The notes beneath the pieces were generated by a model. That model did not search any database. It saw nothing but the letters and a program-made list of their open reading frames with translations, and had not been told where the DNA came from. 64,000 nt of DNA from Scylla paramamosain (Eukaryota > Arthropoda > Malacostraca > Decapoda > Portunidae), in NCBI RefSeq assembly GCF_035594125.1, contig NC_087181.1:4336585-4400584 (forward strand), given 5' to 3'. The position numbers were made by a program, and so were the translations under genes. Positions 48,540-61,904 of the stretch are shown here, piece by piece; position 1 is the first letter of the stretch, and every line of letters starts with the position of its first letter.

Positions 48540-48804
48540 CATATTATTACACACACACACACACTTTTCACAGGTAAATAAAAAAATAACCCTCTCTTTT
48601 ACCTTATCTGTCACAATAACCCTTTTCTACCTCCTATCCCTTCCCTTCCATTTGAAACCGAACCATTAAGAAATATCACTTGCTTCTCTTCTGTAACTTA
48701 TAATGAAACACTCGAATTAATTCATAAGGAACTTAATTAGTGAAGAGATAAGATTAAAATGCATTATAGGAAAAAAAAGTGAAATATGAATGAGTTTGAG
48801 GAAA

Positions 48805-48807
<3 letters not shown>

Positions 48808-48879
<72 letters not shown>
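48808..48879. repeat. (GA)n microsatellite
   Basis: About 36 GA units. Confidence 0.97.
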
Positions 48880-49199
48880 CTTAAAAGGTAATGGATTCTA
48901 CAAGTGAAGAATGTAAGGTATTGGATCCGAAAGCATAAGGGATTGGACGCCCTGAGTGAAGCGGTTACAGGTGTCTATTGTTCCCGTGGTATATATATTG
49001 AAACAGCTTGTTCGCCACCTTTCAATTTCATATACAGGGTGTAACGCGAGTTTCTGCAAATGCTGAAAGATGTGAAAGAACGTGTAATTCTAAGCAGAAA
49101 ATGTTCTATACACATATGCATTTTAAGGCTTTGTTCACCCGCCAGAGGAGTTGAAAATGTACGGGACTCGCGGGCGTGCTCTGTGAAATGACTGATACG
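48880..49199. other. Unassigned; start resembles a transposon end
   Basis: Contains ATACAGGGTGTAACGCGAG near 49032, a CAGGGTGT-type sequence often seen at transposon ends. No matching terminus was found. Confidence 0.35.
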
Positions 49200-49656
49200 T
49201 GGTTGTGTTGTTGCAGCCTCGGAGGTGCCACTTGGTCAAATTACAAGTGGTTTAATCTTATTTTTTGCAGGCTATGGAATGTTGCAGCATCTTATAACAA
49301 GACAAATGGTATTAAAAAACATGTAATTTACCAATAATCATTACATGACAACATTATTGCGGTGATTAAAAATACTCCTGTAAAATGCTACGTGGCATCA
49401 TCAAAACTAGGGAGCAAGGGGGAGGGAGTCCGAGCGACCTTGAAAACAGCTGAGCGATGATGCCACGTAGCATTTTACAGGAGTACTTTTAATCACTGCA
49501 ATAATGTTGTCATGTAATGCTTATCGGTAAATTACATGTTTTTAATACCATTTGTCTTATTACAAGATGCTGTAATATTCCACAGCCTGCAAAAAATAAG
49601 ATTAAACCATTCGTAATTTGAGCAAGTGGCACCTCCGAGGCAATGCAACCGTCTGT
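49200..49656. repeat. Long inverted repeat, two ~190-bp arms, ~55-bp loop
   Basis: The left arm (about 49205-49402) and right arm (about 49455-49650) are reverse complements with few mismatches. Matching landmarks are GCCTCGGAGGTGCCACTTG against CAAGTGGCACCTCCGAGGC, and TCCTGTAAAATGCTACGTGG against its complement near 49461-49480. The loop (about 49403-49454) is GC-richer and unrelated to the arms. Could be a foldback MITE or a hairpin-RNA source. Confidence 0.92.
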
Positions 49657-49668
49657 ACTTCACCTCAG

Positions 49669-49840
49669 CTACACGCAGAACACAGCAGTGTGTCCCATGC
49701 ATTTACAGTTCTTCTGACGCACGCCGGCCACCACCAGGATCGGCGGGTCGGACGTGATGCGGAAGAAGGCGTGGGAACCGTAGTATTCATCCACCGTCCA
49801 CCGCTCCCCGTCGCTGATAGAGCTGCTCCTCGTGTCACAG
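49669..49840 (-). CDS. Candidate terminal coding exon, unknown protein
   Basis: Minus strand. A good polypyrimidine tract and acceptor (CACCTCTCTCTTCCTCAG) end at 49841. The exon then reads CDTRSSSISDGERWTVDEYY, then GSHAFFRITSDPPILVVAGV, then RQKNCKCMGHTAVFCV and TAG (49671-49669). It is GC-rich with strong codon-like periodicity, unlike its flanks. Five cysteines suggest an extracellular or secreted C-terminus (inference). The family is not recognised. The 3' untranslated part would run straight into the long inverted repeat. Confidence 0.55.
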
Positions 49841-50542
49841 CTGAGGAAGAGAGAGGTGAGGGTTAAAAGGTCACTCCTACAGGAACACGAAGGAAGAACG
49901 AACACCAATCAATAGACATGGGCACTCGGAGGGATACAAAGGAAAAACAAGAAGTAAAAGATACGGACAAGGGGTTGAAATCGCTCACACATGAAGAACA
50001 AACAGTAATAGATAAGAGCACGGGGTTTAGATCACTCACAAAAAAATACAAATGAAGAACAAACAGTATATCTAACTTGTATTTTGGTTCTTCCGAGGCT
50101 GTTTGTGATAAAGTACACTAGGCAATCTTGTAAAGTGGATGTGGGCTGTAAAATGCGAGGATGCAGGCCCGGTGAGAGGGAGGGAGGGGGCGAGGAAGGG
50201 AGGGAGAAAGGAGGGAAGGAAGGAACTTAGGAGAAAAGAAAGGAATAAATAAAAGCAAAGCCTTCCCCCAAAAAAAAATAATAAATAGATGAGTAAAATA
50301 AAAGCAAAACGGAGAATAAAAGAAGAAAGGAAGGTATGAACAAAAGGAGCGGAAAGGAATAAACGGAAAAGAAAAGGGGAGAAATCAAATGAAAAAGGAA
50401 GGGAGGAGGGATAAAAAAAAGAAAACGAAATAACGGAAAGGTAGAAAACGAAGAAAGGAAATCAAATAAATACAAAAAGGAAGGAAGAACGAAAGGAAGG
50501 AAAACGATACCATAAGTAATGAGTAAAACGAAAAGAAAGAAT

Positions 50543-50578
<36 letters not shown>

Positions 50579-51579
50579 AGATAAACAAGGTTCGAGAGTG
50601 GCGAGGATGGGAGAGGCTGGAGGGTGGTGAAGGAAGGGGACAGGGGAATGGATGAGCAGGGCAGGGCAGGTAAAGGAGGAGGGGCAGTGAAGGGAAGGAG
50701 GAATAATGATGGAAGAAAGGTAATTGAGGGAAGAGGGACGGTGGAGGAGCAGTGAAGGAAGGAGAACCAGGGGAAGTAGAGGCAGTGAAGGAAGGAGAGG
50801 GGCCGTGGAGGAAGAATAGGGACGTTGTTGTAACCCAACAAACAAGAAATGAAACATGTAACAAGAGACACGAATGAAACAAAAATGAAGAAATGAAAAG
50901 GGAAACGAGAAGTAGAAAGAATAAATGAGGGAAGAAGATGATAAACACGACAGAAGGTATCAAGAAGGTATCACCACCCTGGCAGGTAAGAGACGAGACG
51001 TGACGTCACCACCGAAGAGAACAACAAGATGCGGTGAGTCATCACAAGACTAACAGGGCCGGAGATTAGCACAAGATTACAAGAAGAGGTACCCAGGTGG
51101 CCATCACTGAATTAGTATACGAGAGAAGCAGAGGTCACCAGGAGTAGGTGACGTGGACAACACGGACAGCCGGCACGCCATAGGAACCGCCGTCCCTTTG
51201 TTCCTGATTAGAAGAAGTGATTACCAAAGCTACTCGAGAATGAACCTTATTGAAAGTTAAGGGAAAATAAACTGAATGATCGAAGTATGGGAAGATAACC
51301 TCGAAAATGATCTTTGTTGAAAGTCAAGGAAAATGAACCGTATGATCAAAGCATGAGAAAATAAATATAATTACTGGAAAATCAACCTTATTGAAAGTTA
51401 CAGAAAAATTAACTGAATGATCGAAGTACCGGAAAATCAATGTTATAGCAACGGAAGCCTTGTTGGGGCAAAAGGTCGCTCTAACAGCACGTGTATATTA
51501 TGAGGTGTAGGAGACGAGAATAGACAGAAGCAGACAGAGAGACAAGCTAGACAGAGCTGTCAGACTAGAGAGGGTCAGG
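49841..51579. other. Intron-like and purine-rich sequence
   Basis: A duplicated GAAGAACAAACAGTA segment occurs near 49994 and 50055. A purine-rich stretch (AGGAAGGA-type) spans about 50170-50820 with a short (GA)n at 50547-50576. The long minus-strand frames here are Phe/Leu/Ser/Pro-rich composition artefacts. Related AAATGAACC/AATCAACCTTATTGAAAG units recur about 51240-51440. Confidence 0.5.
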
Positions 51580-51606
51580 ATGGGCAAGCCGCCTGTCACA
51601 GTACCA
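51580..51606 (+). CDS. Candidate first coding exon, 9 codons
   Basis: GGTCAGGATGGGC gives a good initiation context. The frame MGKPPVTVP runs to a consensus donor (CCA|GTAAGTAG, 51606/51607), phase 0. The next candidate exon at 55189 is also phase 0. The LINE copy 1 poly-A end begins 25 bp after the donor, placing that insertion in the intron. Too short to assign a family. Confidence 0.3.
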
Positions 51607-51629
51607 GTAAGTAGAGCCACGACTGGAGC

Positions 51630-51631
<2 letters not shown>

Positions 51632-51664
<33 letters not shown>

Positions 51665-54600
51665 AGGAAGGATACTGGCCAAGGGCAACAAAAATCTAAT
51701 AAAAAAAAATGCCCACTGAAATGCCAGTCCCTAAAAGGGTCAAAGCAGTGGTCAAAAATTGGTGGATAAGTGTCTTGAAACCTCCCTCTTGAAGGAATTC
51801 AAGTCATAGGAAGGTGGAAATACAGAAGCAGGCAAGGAGTTCCAGAGTTTACCAGAGAAAGGGATGAATGATTGAGAATACTGGTTAACTCTTGCGTTAG
51901 AGAGGTGGACAGAATAGGAGTGAGAGAAAGAAGAAAGTCTTGTGCAGCGAGGCCGCGGAAGGAGGGGAGGCATGCAATTAGCAAGATCAGAAGAGCAGTT
52001 AGCATGAAAATAGCGGTAGAAGACAGCTAGAGATGCAACATTGAGGCGGTGAGAGAGAGGCTGAAGACAGTCAGTTAGAGGAGAGGAGTTGATGAGACGA
52101 AAAGCTTTTGATTCCACCCTGTCTAGAACAGCAGTATGAGTGGAACCCCCCCAGACATGTGAAGCATACTCCATACATGGACGGATAAGGCCCTTGTACA
52201 GAGTTAGCAGCTGGGGGGGTGAGAAAAACTGGCGGAGACGTCTCAGAACACCTAACTTCATAGAAGCTGTTTTAGCTAGAGATGAGATGTGAAGTTTCCA
52301 GTTCAGATTATAAGTAAAGGACAGACCGAGGATGTTCAGTGTAGAAGAGGGGGACAGTTGAGTGTCATTGAAGAAGAGGGGATAGTTGTCTGGAAGATTG
52401 TGTCGAGTTGATAGATGGAGGAATTGAGTTTTTGAGGCATTGAACAATACCAAGTTTGCTCTGCCCCAATCAGAAATTTTAGAAAGATCAGAAGTCAGGC
52501 GTTCTGTGGCTTCCCTGCGTGATATGTTTACCTCCTGAAGGGTTGGACGTCTATGAAAAGACGTGGAAAAGTGCAGGGTGGTATCATCAGCATAGGAGTG
52601 GATAGGACAAGAAGTTTGGTTTAGAAGATCATTAATGAATAATAAGAAGAGAGTGGGTGACAGGACAGAACCCTGAGGAACACCACTGTTAATAGATTTA
52701 GGAGAAGAACAGTGACCGTCTACCACAGCAGCAATAGAACGGTCAGAAAGGAAACTTGAGATGAAGTTACAGAGAGAAGGATAGAAACCGTAGGAGGGTA
52801 GTTTGGAAATCAAAGCTTTGTGCCAGACTCTATCAAAGGCTTTTGATATGTCCAAGGCAACAGCAAAAGTTTCACCAAAGTCTCTAAAAAAGGATGACCA
52901 AGACTCAGTAAGGAAAGCCAGAAGATCACCAGTAGAGCGGCCTTGACGGAACCCATACTGGCGATCAGATAGAAGGTTGTGACGTGATAGATGTTTAAGA
53001 ATCTTCCTGTTGAGGATAGATTCAAAAACTTTAGATAAGCAGGAAATTAAAGCAATAGGACGGTAGTTTGAGGGATTAGAGCGGTCACCCTTTTTAGGAA
53101 CAGGTTGAATGTAGGCAAACTTCCAGCAAGAAGGAAAGGTAGATGTTGACAGACAGAGCTGAAAGAGTTTGACTAGGCAAGGTGCAAGCACGGAGGCACA
53201 GTTTCGGAGAACAATAGGAGGGACCCCATCAGGTCCATAAGCCTTCTGAGGGTTTAGGCCAGCGAGGGCATGGAAAACATCATTACGAAGAATTTTAATA
53301 CGAGGCATGAAGTAGTCAGAGGGTGGAGGAGAGGGAGGAACAAGCCCAGAATCGTCCAAGGTAGAGATTTTAGCAAAGGTTTGAGCAAAGAGTTCAGCTT
53401 TAGAAATAGATGTGATAGCAGTGGTGCCATCTGGTTGAAGTAGAGGAGGGAAAGAAGAAGAAGCAAAGTTATTGGAGATATTTTTGGCTAGATGCCAGAA
53501 ATCACGAGGGGAGTTAGATCTTGAAAGGTTTTGACATTTTCTGTTAATGAAGGAGTTTTTGGCTAGTTGGAGAACAGACTTGGCATGGTTCCGGGCAGAA
53601 ATATAAAGTGCATGAGATTCTGGTGAAGGAAGGCTTAAGTACCTTTTGTGGGCCACCTCTCTATCATGTATAGCACGAGAACAAGCTGTGTTAAACCAAG
53701 GTTTAGAAGGTTTAGGACGAGAAAAAGAGTGAGGAATGTACGCCTCCATGCCAGACACTATCACCTCTGTTATGCGCTCAGCACACAAAGACGGGTCTCT
53801 GACACGGAAGCAGTAGTCATTCCAAGGAAAATCAGCAAAATACCGCCTCAGGTCCCCCCAACTAGCAGAGGCAAAACGCCAGAGGCACCTTCGCTTAGGG
53901 GGATCCTGAGGAGGGATTGGAGTGATAGGACAAGATAAAGATATGAGATTGTGATCGGAGGAGCCCAACGGAGAAGAAAGGGTGACAGCATAAGCAGAAG
54001 GATTAGAGGTCAGGAAAAGGTCAACAATGTTGGGCGTATCTCCAAGACGGTCAGGAATACGAGTAGGGTGTTGCACCAATTGCTCTAGGTCATGGAGGAT
54101 AGCAAAGTTGTAGGCTAGTTCACCAGGATGGTCAGTGAAGGGAGAGGAAAGCCAAAGCTGGTGGTGAACATTGAAGTCTCCAAGAATGGAGATCTCTGCA
54201 AAAGGGAAGAGGGTCAGAATGTGCTCCACTTTGGAAGTTAAGTAGTCAAAGAATTTCTTATAGTCAGAGGAGTTAGGAGAGAGGTATACAGCACAGATAA
54301 ATTTAGTATGAGAGTGACTCTGTAGTCATAGCCAGATGGTGGAAAACTCGGAAGATTCAAGAGAGTTGGCACGAGAGCAGGTTAAGTCATTGCGCACATA
54401 AACGCAGCATCCAGCTTTGGATCGAAAATGAGGATAGAGAAAGTAGGAGGGAACAGAAAAGGGGCTTTTGTCAGTTGCCTCAGACACCTGAGTTTCAGTG
54501 AGGAAAAGAAGATGAGGTTTAGAAGAGGAGAGGTGGTGTTCTACAGATTGAAAATTAGATCTTAAACCGCGAATGTTGCAGAAGTTAATGAAGAAAAAGT

Positions 54601-54965
54601 TGAGGGGGGTGTCAAGACACTTAGGGTCGTCGACAGAAAGGCAGTCCGACCTGGGGACATTTACGGTCCCCTCCCCAGATGGGGACTCCGAGGCTGGTGC
54701 AGGAGTCGCCATGATGATTTTAACATTTTGAGTGAAGGGTGTGTGTGTTATTAGGTGCATGTAGTTTTGTGTGAAGGAAGAGAGTTGTCTTTAGAGGGCA
54801 GGCTGTGACTGCCCCCTTGTGTTGTGAGACACAAAGGGAAACGTTCAGTGAGGTCACAGCTGGGTTTAATGATAAGTTCACAGCACCCCCTGAACAGTGC
54901 TTTAGACCTCACTGGGAGTAATTATCGTTTCGGCAGGTGTCTACTGCCTCCTCCATCCAAAATAT
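51632..54965 (-). mobile_element. EN+RT LINE copy 1: near full length, poly-A tail
   Basis: Minus strand. The 3' end is a T29-like run on + (51632-51660) = poly-A tail. The 3' UTR holds GGCATTTCAGTGGGC-type blocks. The coding region is 54760-51752. A 5' UTR extends to about 54965 with GGAGGAGGCAGTAGACACCT on the minus strand. GAGCG lies just before the poly-T on the left and again at about 55000 on the right, a weak 5-bp target-duplication candidate. A homogeneous A tail and one disabling mutation imply recent insertion. Confidence 0.93.
51752..54760 (-). pseudogene. LINE endonuclease-reverse transcriptase, one internal stop
   Basis: 1002 codons in a single frame with one TGA at codon 145 (54328-54326). 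The N-terminus (MHLITHTPF.., or a later Met before ATPAPASESPS) lacks an ORF1-like domain. Endonuclease blocks: [44 protein letters not shown] blocks: [76 protein letters not shown] and [11 protein letters not shown] (YADD at 52594-52583). The C-terminal blocks are [16 protein letters not shown] and [18 protein letters not shown]. No RNase H domain or zinc knuckle is visible. Best described as a Jockey/I-superclade or related EN+RT LINE; the clade is uncertain. The stop codon replaces CGA of copy 2, so a CpG transition explains it. Confidence 0.93.
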
Positions 54966-55188
54966 AATTTAAACTTTAAATAAAAGAGCGTTTATGAAGG
55001 AATATAGGTCGGCATGGTCAATCTTGACAGGAATTTGGGTCAACCAAAAAAAAGGATGAATTGAAATCCCGCACGATCCTCCATTCAAAACTCGCGCCCT
55101 CTAGATCATCAAGCAAGAAGCAACAGTGTTCAATGTGATAGTGGTGAGCGGTGTAGCGTGGATGTGTGCGTCCGTCAATCTTTCGCAG

Positions 55189-55245
55189 CTACGCCTTTCC
55201 GTGAGGCGGCTGGAGCAGGAAATCGCCGAGCCGTGCTGCAGAGAG
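55189..55245 (+). CDS. Candidate internal exon, 19 codons, phase 0
   Basis: Acceptor CGTCAATCTTTCGCAG (to 55188), 57-bp GC-rich exon reading LRLSVRRLEQEIAEPCCRE, then strong donor GAGAG|GTGAGTG. Length divisible by three and phase-compatible with 51580-51606. Helical, charged composition; family not recognised. Confidence 0.4.
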
Positions 55246-55485
55246 GTGAGTGCACTCCTGGCCAGGGTGAGGACGAGGCAGTGACGTGTGCAGTGTGCTG
55301 TGCTGTGGAATCATGGGATGCGGCGGGAGGGTCAGGCTGTCATGGCGGCAGCCTCTCGCGGTCTTGAGTACTGTATGACCAGGCCACAAAGTTTCATATC
55401 CCATATCGTAGTTTCCGGTGGTTGATATGCACGGGCGATACTACTACCATGACTGAAAATTAGGGAACTAAGATTGCCCGGTTAG

Positions 55486-55532
<47 letters not shown>

Positions 55533-56193
55533 AAGCTTATTTGCGCTCACTTACCTGATGGACTGCGTTTGAATGAATGGCCACAGTGAGGGTGCAGTCA
55601 CAGATAATAGTGATGATGAGCTGGGGCTCCACACAGTTCATGGAGGATAAAACACGTATTTATGGCCAGGCACCCCCACCACCCATGCCTTCCTGATGCG
55701 CCCTCCCTGTCGGCTGGGTTGTGGGCACGTGTGTGTGTGTGTTAGAGTTTCATTGAAGTACGAGTAAGTGTAGTGCATATATTCTGTTTGGTGCATTTTC
55801 AAATTATTTTTAGTAGTTTTAATAGGTGAATAATAAATAACTTGGATATACTATTAATGCTTTATTTATATTAGTAGTATAACAGCAGGTATTCAGAAAT
55901 TTTAGCAAGTATGTGCTGCGTATAAAGCATGAAAAACAGTACAAGACACACTAGATGTGTAACACAGGGCAGAAAATAAAACCAAGGTGTTACTATGAAA
56001 GACAGCAGCATTCATAAGAGACATTTTTTTTCCCACACCTGCACAGACATTTGGCAACATCAAGGTGTTTATCAAACACTAATGCCTTACAAGACAGAAC
56101 ACATGGTTAGTTGCATTAAGAGATCACACAAAAGTCATCACTCTCCTATAGCATACATATATAATATACAGCAACACCAAGAGACATTGCAGT
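55246..56193. other. Unassigned; (CT)n at 55487-55531
   Basis: Contains the CT array and AT-rich sequence without recognised features. Confidence 0.5.
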
Positions 56194-58968
56194 ATTAAGA
56201 ACATAAGAAATAAGGGAAGCTGCAAGAAGTGATCAGGCTTACACGTGGCAGTCCCTGTATGAAATGTACCTATTTCCACCTATCATCCTCATCCATAAAC
56301 CTGTCTAATCTTCTCTTAAAGCTCCCTAATGTCTTAGCACTAACAACATGATTACTGAGTCTTTTCCACTCATTTACCACTCTATTTGGGAACCAATTTC
56401 TTCCTATCTCTTTCTTAAACCAAAATTTTTGAAGCTTGAACCCATTCTTTCTTGTTCTATCCTGGTTGCTGATCTTAAGAATTTTGCTTACATCCCCCTT
56501 GTTATAACCCTTATACCACTTAAAGACTTCTATCAGGTCCCCTCTTAACCCATGTCTCTCTAAAAGAATGTAAATTTAACAACTTTAATCTTGCATCGTA
56601 AGGAATACTCTTTGTCCCCTGTATCCTTTTAGTCATTCTCCTCTGTACTGATTCTAATAGACCTATATCTTTCCTGTAATGTGGGGACCAGAACTGCACA
56701 GTGTAGTCTAGATGAGGTCTGACCAGCGCCAAATATAACTTTAATTTAATAACTTCAGGCTTTCTACTTTTAACACTCCTAAAAATTAATCCAAATATTC
56801 TATTTTCCCTGTTTCTGGCCTCTGCATTGCTTTCCTTGACAGAATTCAGAGCTAACTATAACTCCTAAATATTTTTCGTACCCTGAACCTACCAGAGTTT
56901 CGTTCTTTATTGTGTACCTACTGTGTGGGTTTCCTCTACCTATGCTAAGTACTTTGTATTTGTTGATAAACTGCATTTGCCATCTGTCCATCCATTCATT
57001 CATCCTATCTAAATCTGCCTGCAAGTAGATGGCATCTGATTCTGACATAATTAATCTACCAGTCTTTGCCTTCAAATTTACTAAGATCACTACTAATTCC
57101 ACTATCCAAGTCATTGATATATATTAAAAACAACAGTGGCCCTAATACTGATCCCTGTGGCATCCCACTAATTACATGACCTCACTCGGATTTAGAGCCA
57201 TTTATTACAACACCTGTCGCTTAGCCATGACCTTATCCAGCCTAACACCTTCCCATCTATCCTGTGTGCCCTAACCTTTCTTAGGAGCCTCTGGTGGGGT
57301 ACCTTGTCAAAAGCTTTACTAAAGTTCAGATATAAGATGTCGTAACTATCACCATTATCTACTACCTTGTACACTTTACTGTAAAACCTTAACAAGTTGG
57401 TCAGGCAAGACTTCTCCTTCGTGAAGCCGTGCTGTGACTGATTTATCATGTTATGTTTGTCTAAATGCTCCTTTATGTTCCTCGCTATTATTGACTCCAA
57501 TATTTTACCCACAACTGACAGGTCTATAATTAGATGCTAAAGTTTTATCTCCTTTCTTAAAGATGGGTACTACATTAGCCTGCCTCCACATTACTGGTAC
57601 CTCACCTGACTCAAGTGATTTCCTAAAGCCAGAGACTAATGGCTCACTAATAACCTCTGCATTCCTTAAGTACTCTGGCACATATTTCATCTGGTCCTGG
57701 TGTCTTGAACTTTTTAGCTTATCTATCTCCTGTTCCACTATCTCCTTAGTTATGAAAATATCTATCAGCTTCTCATTCTCATTTGCTTTAAACATCTGTT
57801 CACAATTTGGCATATCCTGCATGTTTTCCTGGGTGAAGACAGTTAAAAAAAATACTCATTCAGAATTTTAATTATCTCCTCCCCAGAACTAACCAGCACC
57901 CCATTTGCTGCCTCTAATGGACCTATAGTATCCTTATTCTTCGTCCTGTATACCTGATAAAATCTCCTGGGGTCCGTCTTCACCTGGCTGGCTACACTTA
58001 ATTCATAACTGCCCTTGGTAACCTCCTGACTTATAACTAATTCATTATATTGTGGCCTTAAAACTTCTTCACCTACCCTTAATCTCTTATATATACTTCT
58101 CTTCCATCCTATATAATGTTTGAACCTAGTAGTCATCCATTTAGGGTAATTTTTCTGTGATCTTATCACTCTATACGGGATGTTTGCTAACTGTCCTATA
58201 TGCAGTTTGTCTACAAAATATTTATACAACTCATCTGCATTTTCTTCGCCTAATCCCCTCATTTTGGCCCCTTCCATCCTCTCTACTCCCTCATCTACTC
58301 ACCTCGACCTCACCTCTCCCATTTCAGCATGACCTGACCCTCCAACATACATCTATCTCACCCTCTCTCTCTCTCTCCTCTGCCCCCTCTGGACACATCT
58401 TCCCTCCTCTCGTCCTACACCCTCACATCTCACCTCACCTCACTCATCCTGCCTTATCCCTCTCAACTCAGTCCCAGACCTGACCTCACCCTGCATCTAT
58501 TGCCAGTCAACTCCTCTCCTAAAGTCAGGTATTTTAATAGTGTTTTTGCTTCTAAAAGTTGCTTCCCATTTTATTTTGTATCTAATTTCCCAATGGTCAC
58601 TGTTACCTAGCTGTCTTCCAACCTCTATCTGCATGACTGCTTTCGTATAATATTGTTCCCCCTTGTGGGTTCTATGACTACCTGTTTTAAAAAATTATCC
58701 TGAGTTACCTTAAGAAATTCCTCTACTTCCTTCTTACCCACCATCAGGCTTCAGTTGATATTCCTAAAATTAAAATCTCCTATCACACATACCAGACTGT
58801 ACCTTCCTGCTCTATTTATCTCCTGCCACACTGAGGTGTTAATTTCCCTTGTACTGTTTGGTGGCCTGTACACTACTCCCAGTACTGCTGACTGTGATCC
58901 TTCCTTAATATCTACCCATATCGACTCTTTGAATGTTCATCAGGAGGTAACAGAGTCAACATAGCAAG
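56194..58968 (-). pseudogene. CR1-A retrotransposon, degenerate, EN end to 3' UTR
   Basis: Minus strand. From the 5' side: endonuclease C-terminal remnant (VCVIGDFNFRNIN near 58780); a CT/GA-rich interruption (58320-58500) also seen as AGGTGAGGTCGAGGTGAG; linker [20 protein letters not shown] (58277-57843); RT blocks VVPIFKKGDKTLASNYRPVS (57822-57505), QSQHGFTKEKSCLTNLLRFY and YDILYLNFSKAFDKVPHQRL (57512-57192); thumb and C-terminal blocks DRMNEWMDRWQMQF and LVRPHLDYTVQFWSPHYRKD (57114-56520). The [YF]ADD site is mutated: KFEGKDW then stop where KFADDTK is expected. The 3' UTR ends near 56194 in TTCTTATGTTCTTAA on the minus strand. Several frameshifts. Confidence 0.92.
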
Positions 58969-60475
<1,507 letters not shown>

Positions 60476-60889
60476 CCCTGTATGTACTTTACTTTTCTCC
60501 TTCACAATAGTGTTACCGAGTCTCTTCAAAAGCTTCGGTGAATCATCCGAGAAATGGATCCATTTACCATTGACGGCAAACATGTCAAGATTCCAAGAGA
60601 AGAACATTGTATTCCCTCTTGGTCAGAGGAAGAAAAAAAAAGTGCAGTTACTTAAGTATCAATGTCTTAAGCCTAATGAACATGTCATCATTCTCACACT
60701 CTGCATAATATCAGTCTTTCCCAGATAAAAGGAATAACCTAAAAAATTTCCATTTCTCAGTTCTTTAATCACAAACAAAAATGCATGGTTTCCAAGTTTC
60801 AAACTTTTGTCATGTTCACTAGTATCCTTGCCTCCAATAATGGAATCAGAAACCTGGTAAAAATTAAACAAATCTTTGATGATACTCAT
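60476..60889 (-). pseudogene. P-element/THAP9-like transposase fragment
   Basis: Minus strand. LKLGNHAFLFVIKELRNGNF then LGYSFYL (60889-60659) resembles the P-transposase RNase-H-like block (L.NHALVFM..GL...W..P..Y). After a frameshift at the A-run near 60632-60640, DQEGIQCSSLGI resembles the DQG..N....LG block. Then MFAVNGKWIHFSDDSPKLLK and RLGNTI resembles the (V)NGK.I...FD.PHLLK..RNN block, where the insertion domain follows. Order and spacing agree with P-type transposases. It ends near 60476. A possible THAP-like remnant (ending in TENFEL..) lies upstream near 62550-62370 on the same strand, too weak to call. Confidence 0.5.
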
Positions 60890-61904
60890 TACATGAGATA
60901 TATTGCCTTAAAGTAACTTCCTTTACAGGACTGCCAGAGTTTGTTGCTCCTGCTAACAAAATGTTTCTCAACGAGAAATGCAGTGCTTACTGTAATCCTT
61001 TTAGGACTGTGATAATATACTGCTACAGCAAGCTGCCTCCTCCTCTTCCTCCTCGTCCTCCACTGTCACACTAATCAAACCATATCATTGATGTCCAGTG
61101 AAAAATTACAACATCCTGGGAGGCAGGAAATCTGCTGCTCTTTGCATCAATTGCTGTGGTATTGTGCTGGTCTTCCTTCCAGATTGCTGGACTGTCATGG
61201 GTGGTGTGGATGGTGTCCCTGTAAATATGGAAATATGGAATATATTAGCATAACTTTGTGTCATTATTAGCATACTAGTATATGCATTTATTTTCTTGAG
61301 TAATGCTATTACCTCTGTTAGTAACAGAATAGATTAACAACTTTTCTCTTTCTATCTCACCTCTGTCATCTTACACTTTTCCCATACCCACAACAACTGT
61401 CCTCTTCAAGTAAGTGATTAACAGTAATTATAAACCTTATATACAGTCATTATTCCCACCACATCTTTTCCTTGCCAAAAACATCTTAAAATACTTGTTC
61501 ACATTGCTCATCACATCAGTTAACACGCTTGACTCAGATGTGCCAGTTGTGTTTCCTTTCCTGCTGTAAGCCACTTTACCACAATTCAGTCTGTAAAAAG
61601 AAGCATTTTGGTAACTGGAAAGCAAGAATTGCACAAAATTAAGTTATACATATTGTGAAGTATTAGTATATAAAGAAATGTATGATTGTGTATGGACAAA
61701 TGGTGAAAGAAGATAGGATTTGTTAGTAGTGGAGGCAGAAGTTGGTTTATTATATTCTATTTATTCATATTTATATTGATATTCATATTTATATTCATAT
61801 TATTATTTATTTTTATTTATTTATGTATTTTTTTGAGAAAAAATAACCACATGATTTCTTCCCACCTCTGTTTTTAATTCAAGCTTGATCAAGTTAGATT
61901 AAAA
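60890..61904. other. Unassigned; possible upstream part of the P-like element
   Basis: The minus frame at 61634-61437 has no identifiable domain. AT-rich TTTA/TATT low complexity occurs at 61750-61830. Confidence 0.35.

Noticed and set aside
49032..49050. ACAGGGTGTAACGCGAG as a transposon end belonging to the 49.2-kb inverted repeat
   Set aside because: No matching copy on the far side of the inverted repeat.
50227..50963. 214- and 128-codon minus frames rich in Phe/Leu/Pro/Ser
   Set aside because: They are the complement of a purine-rich tract; several overlapping frames are open equally.
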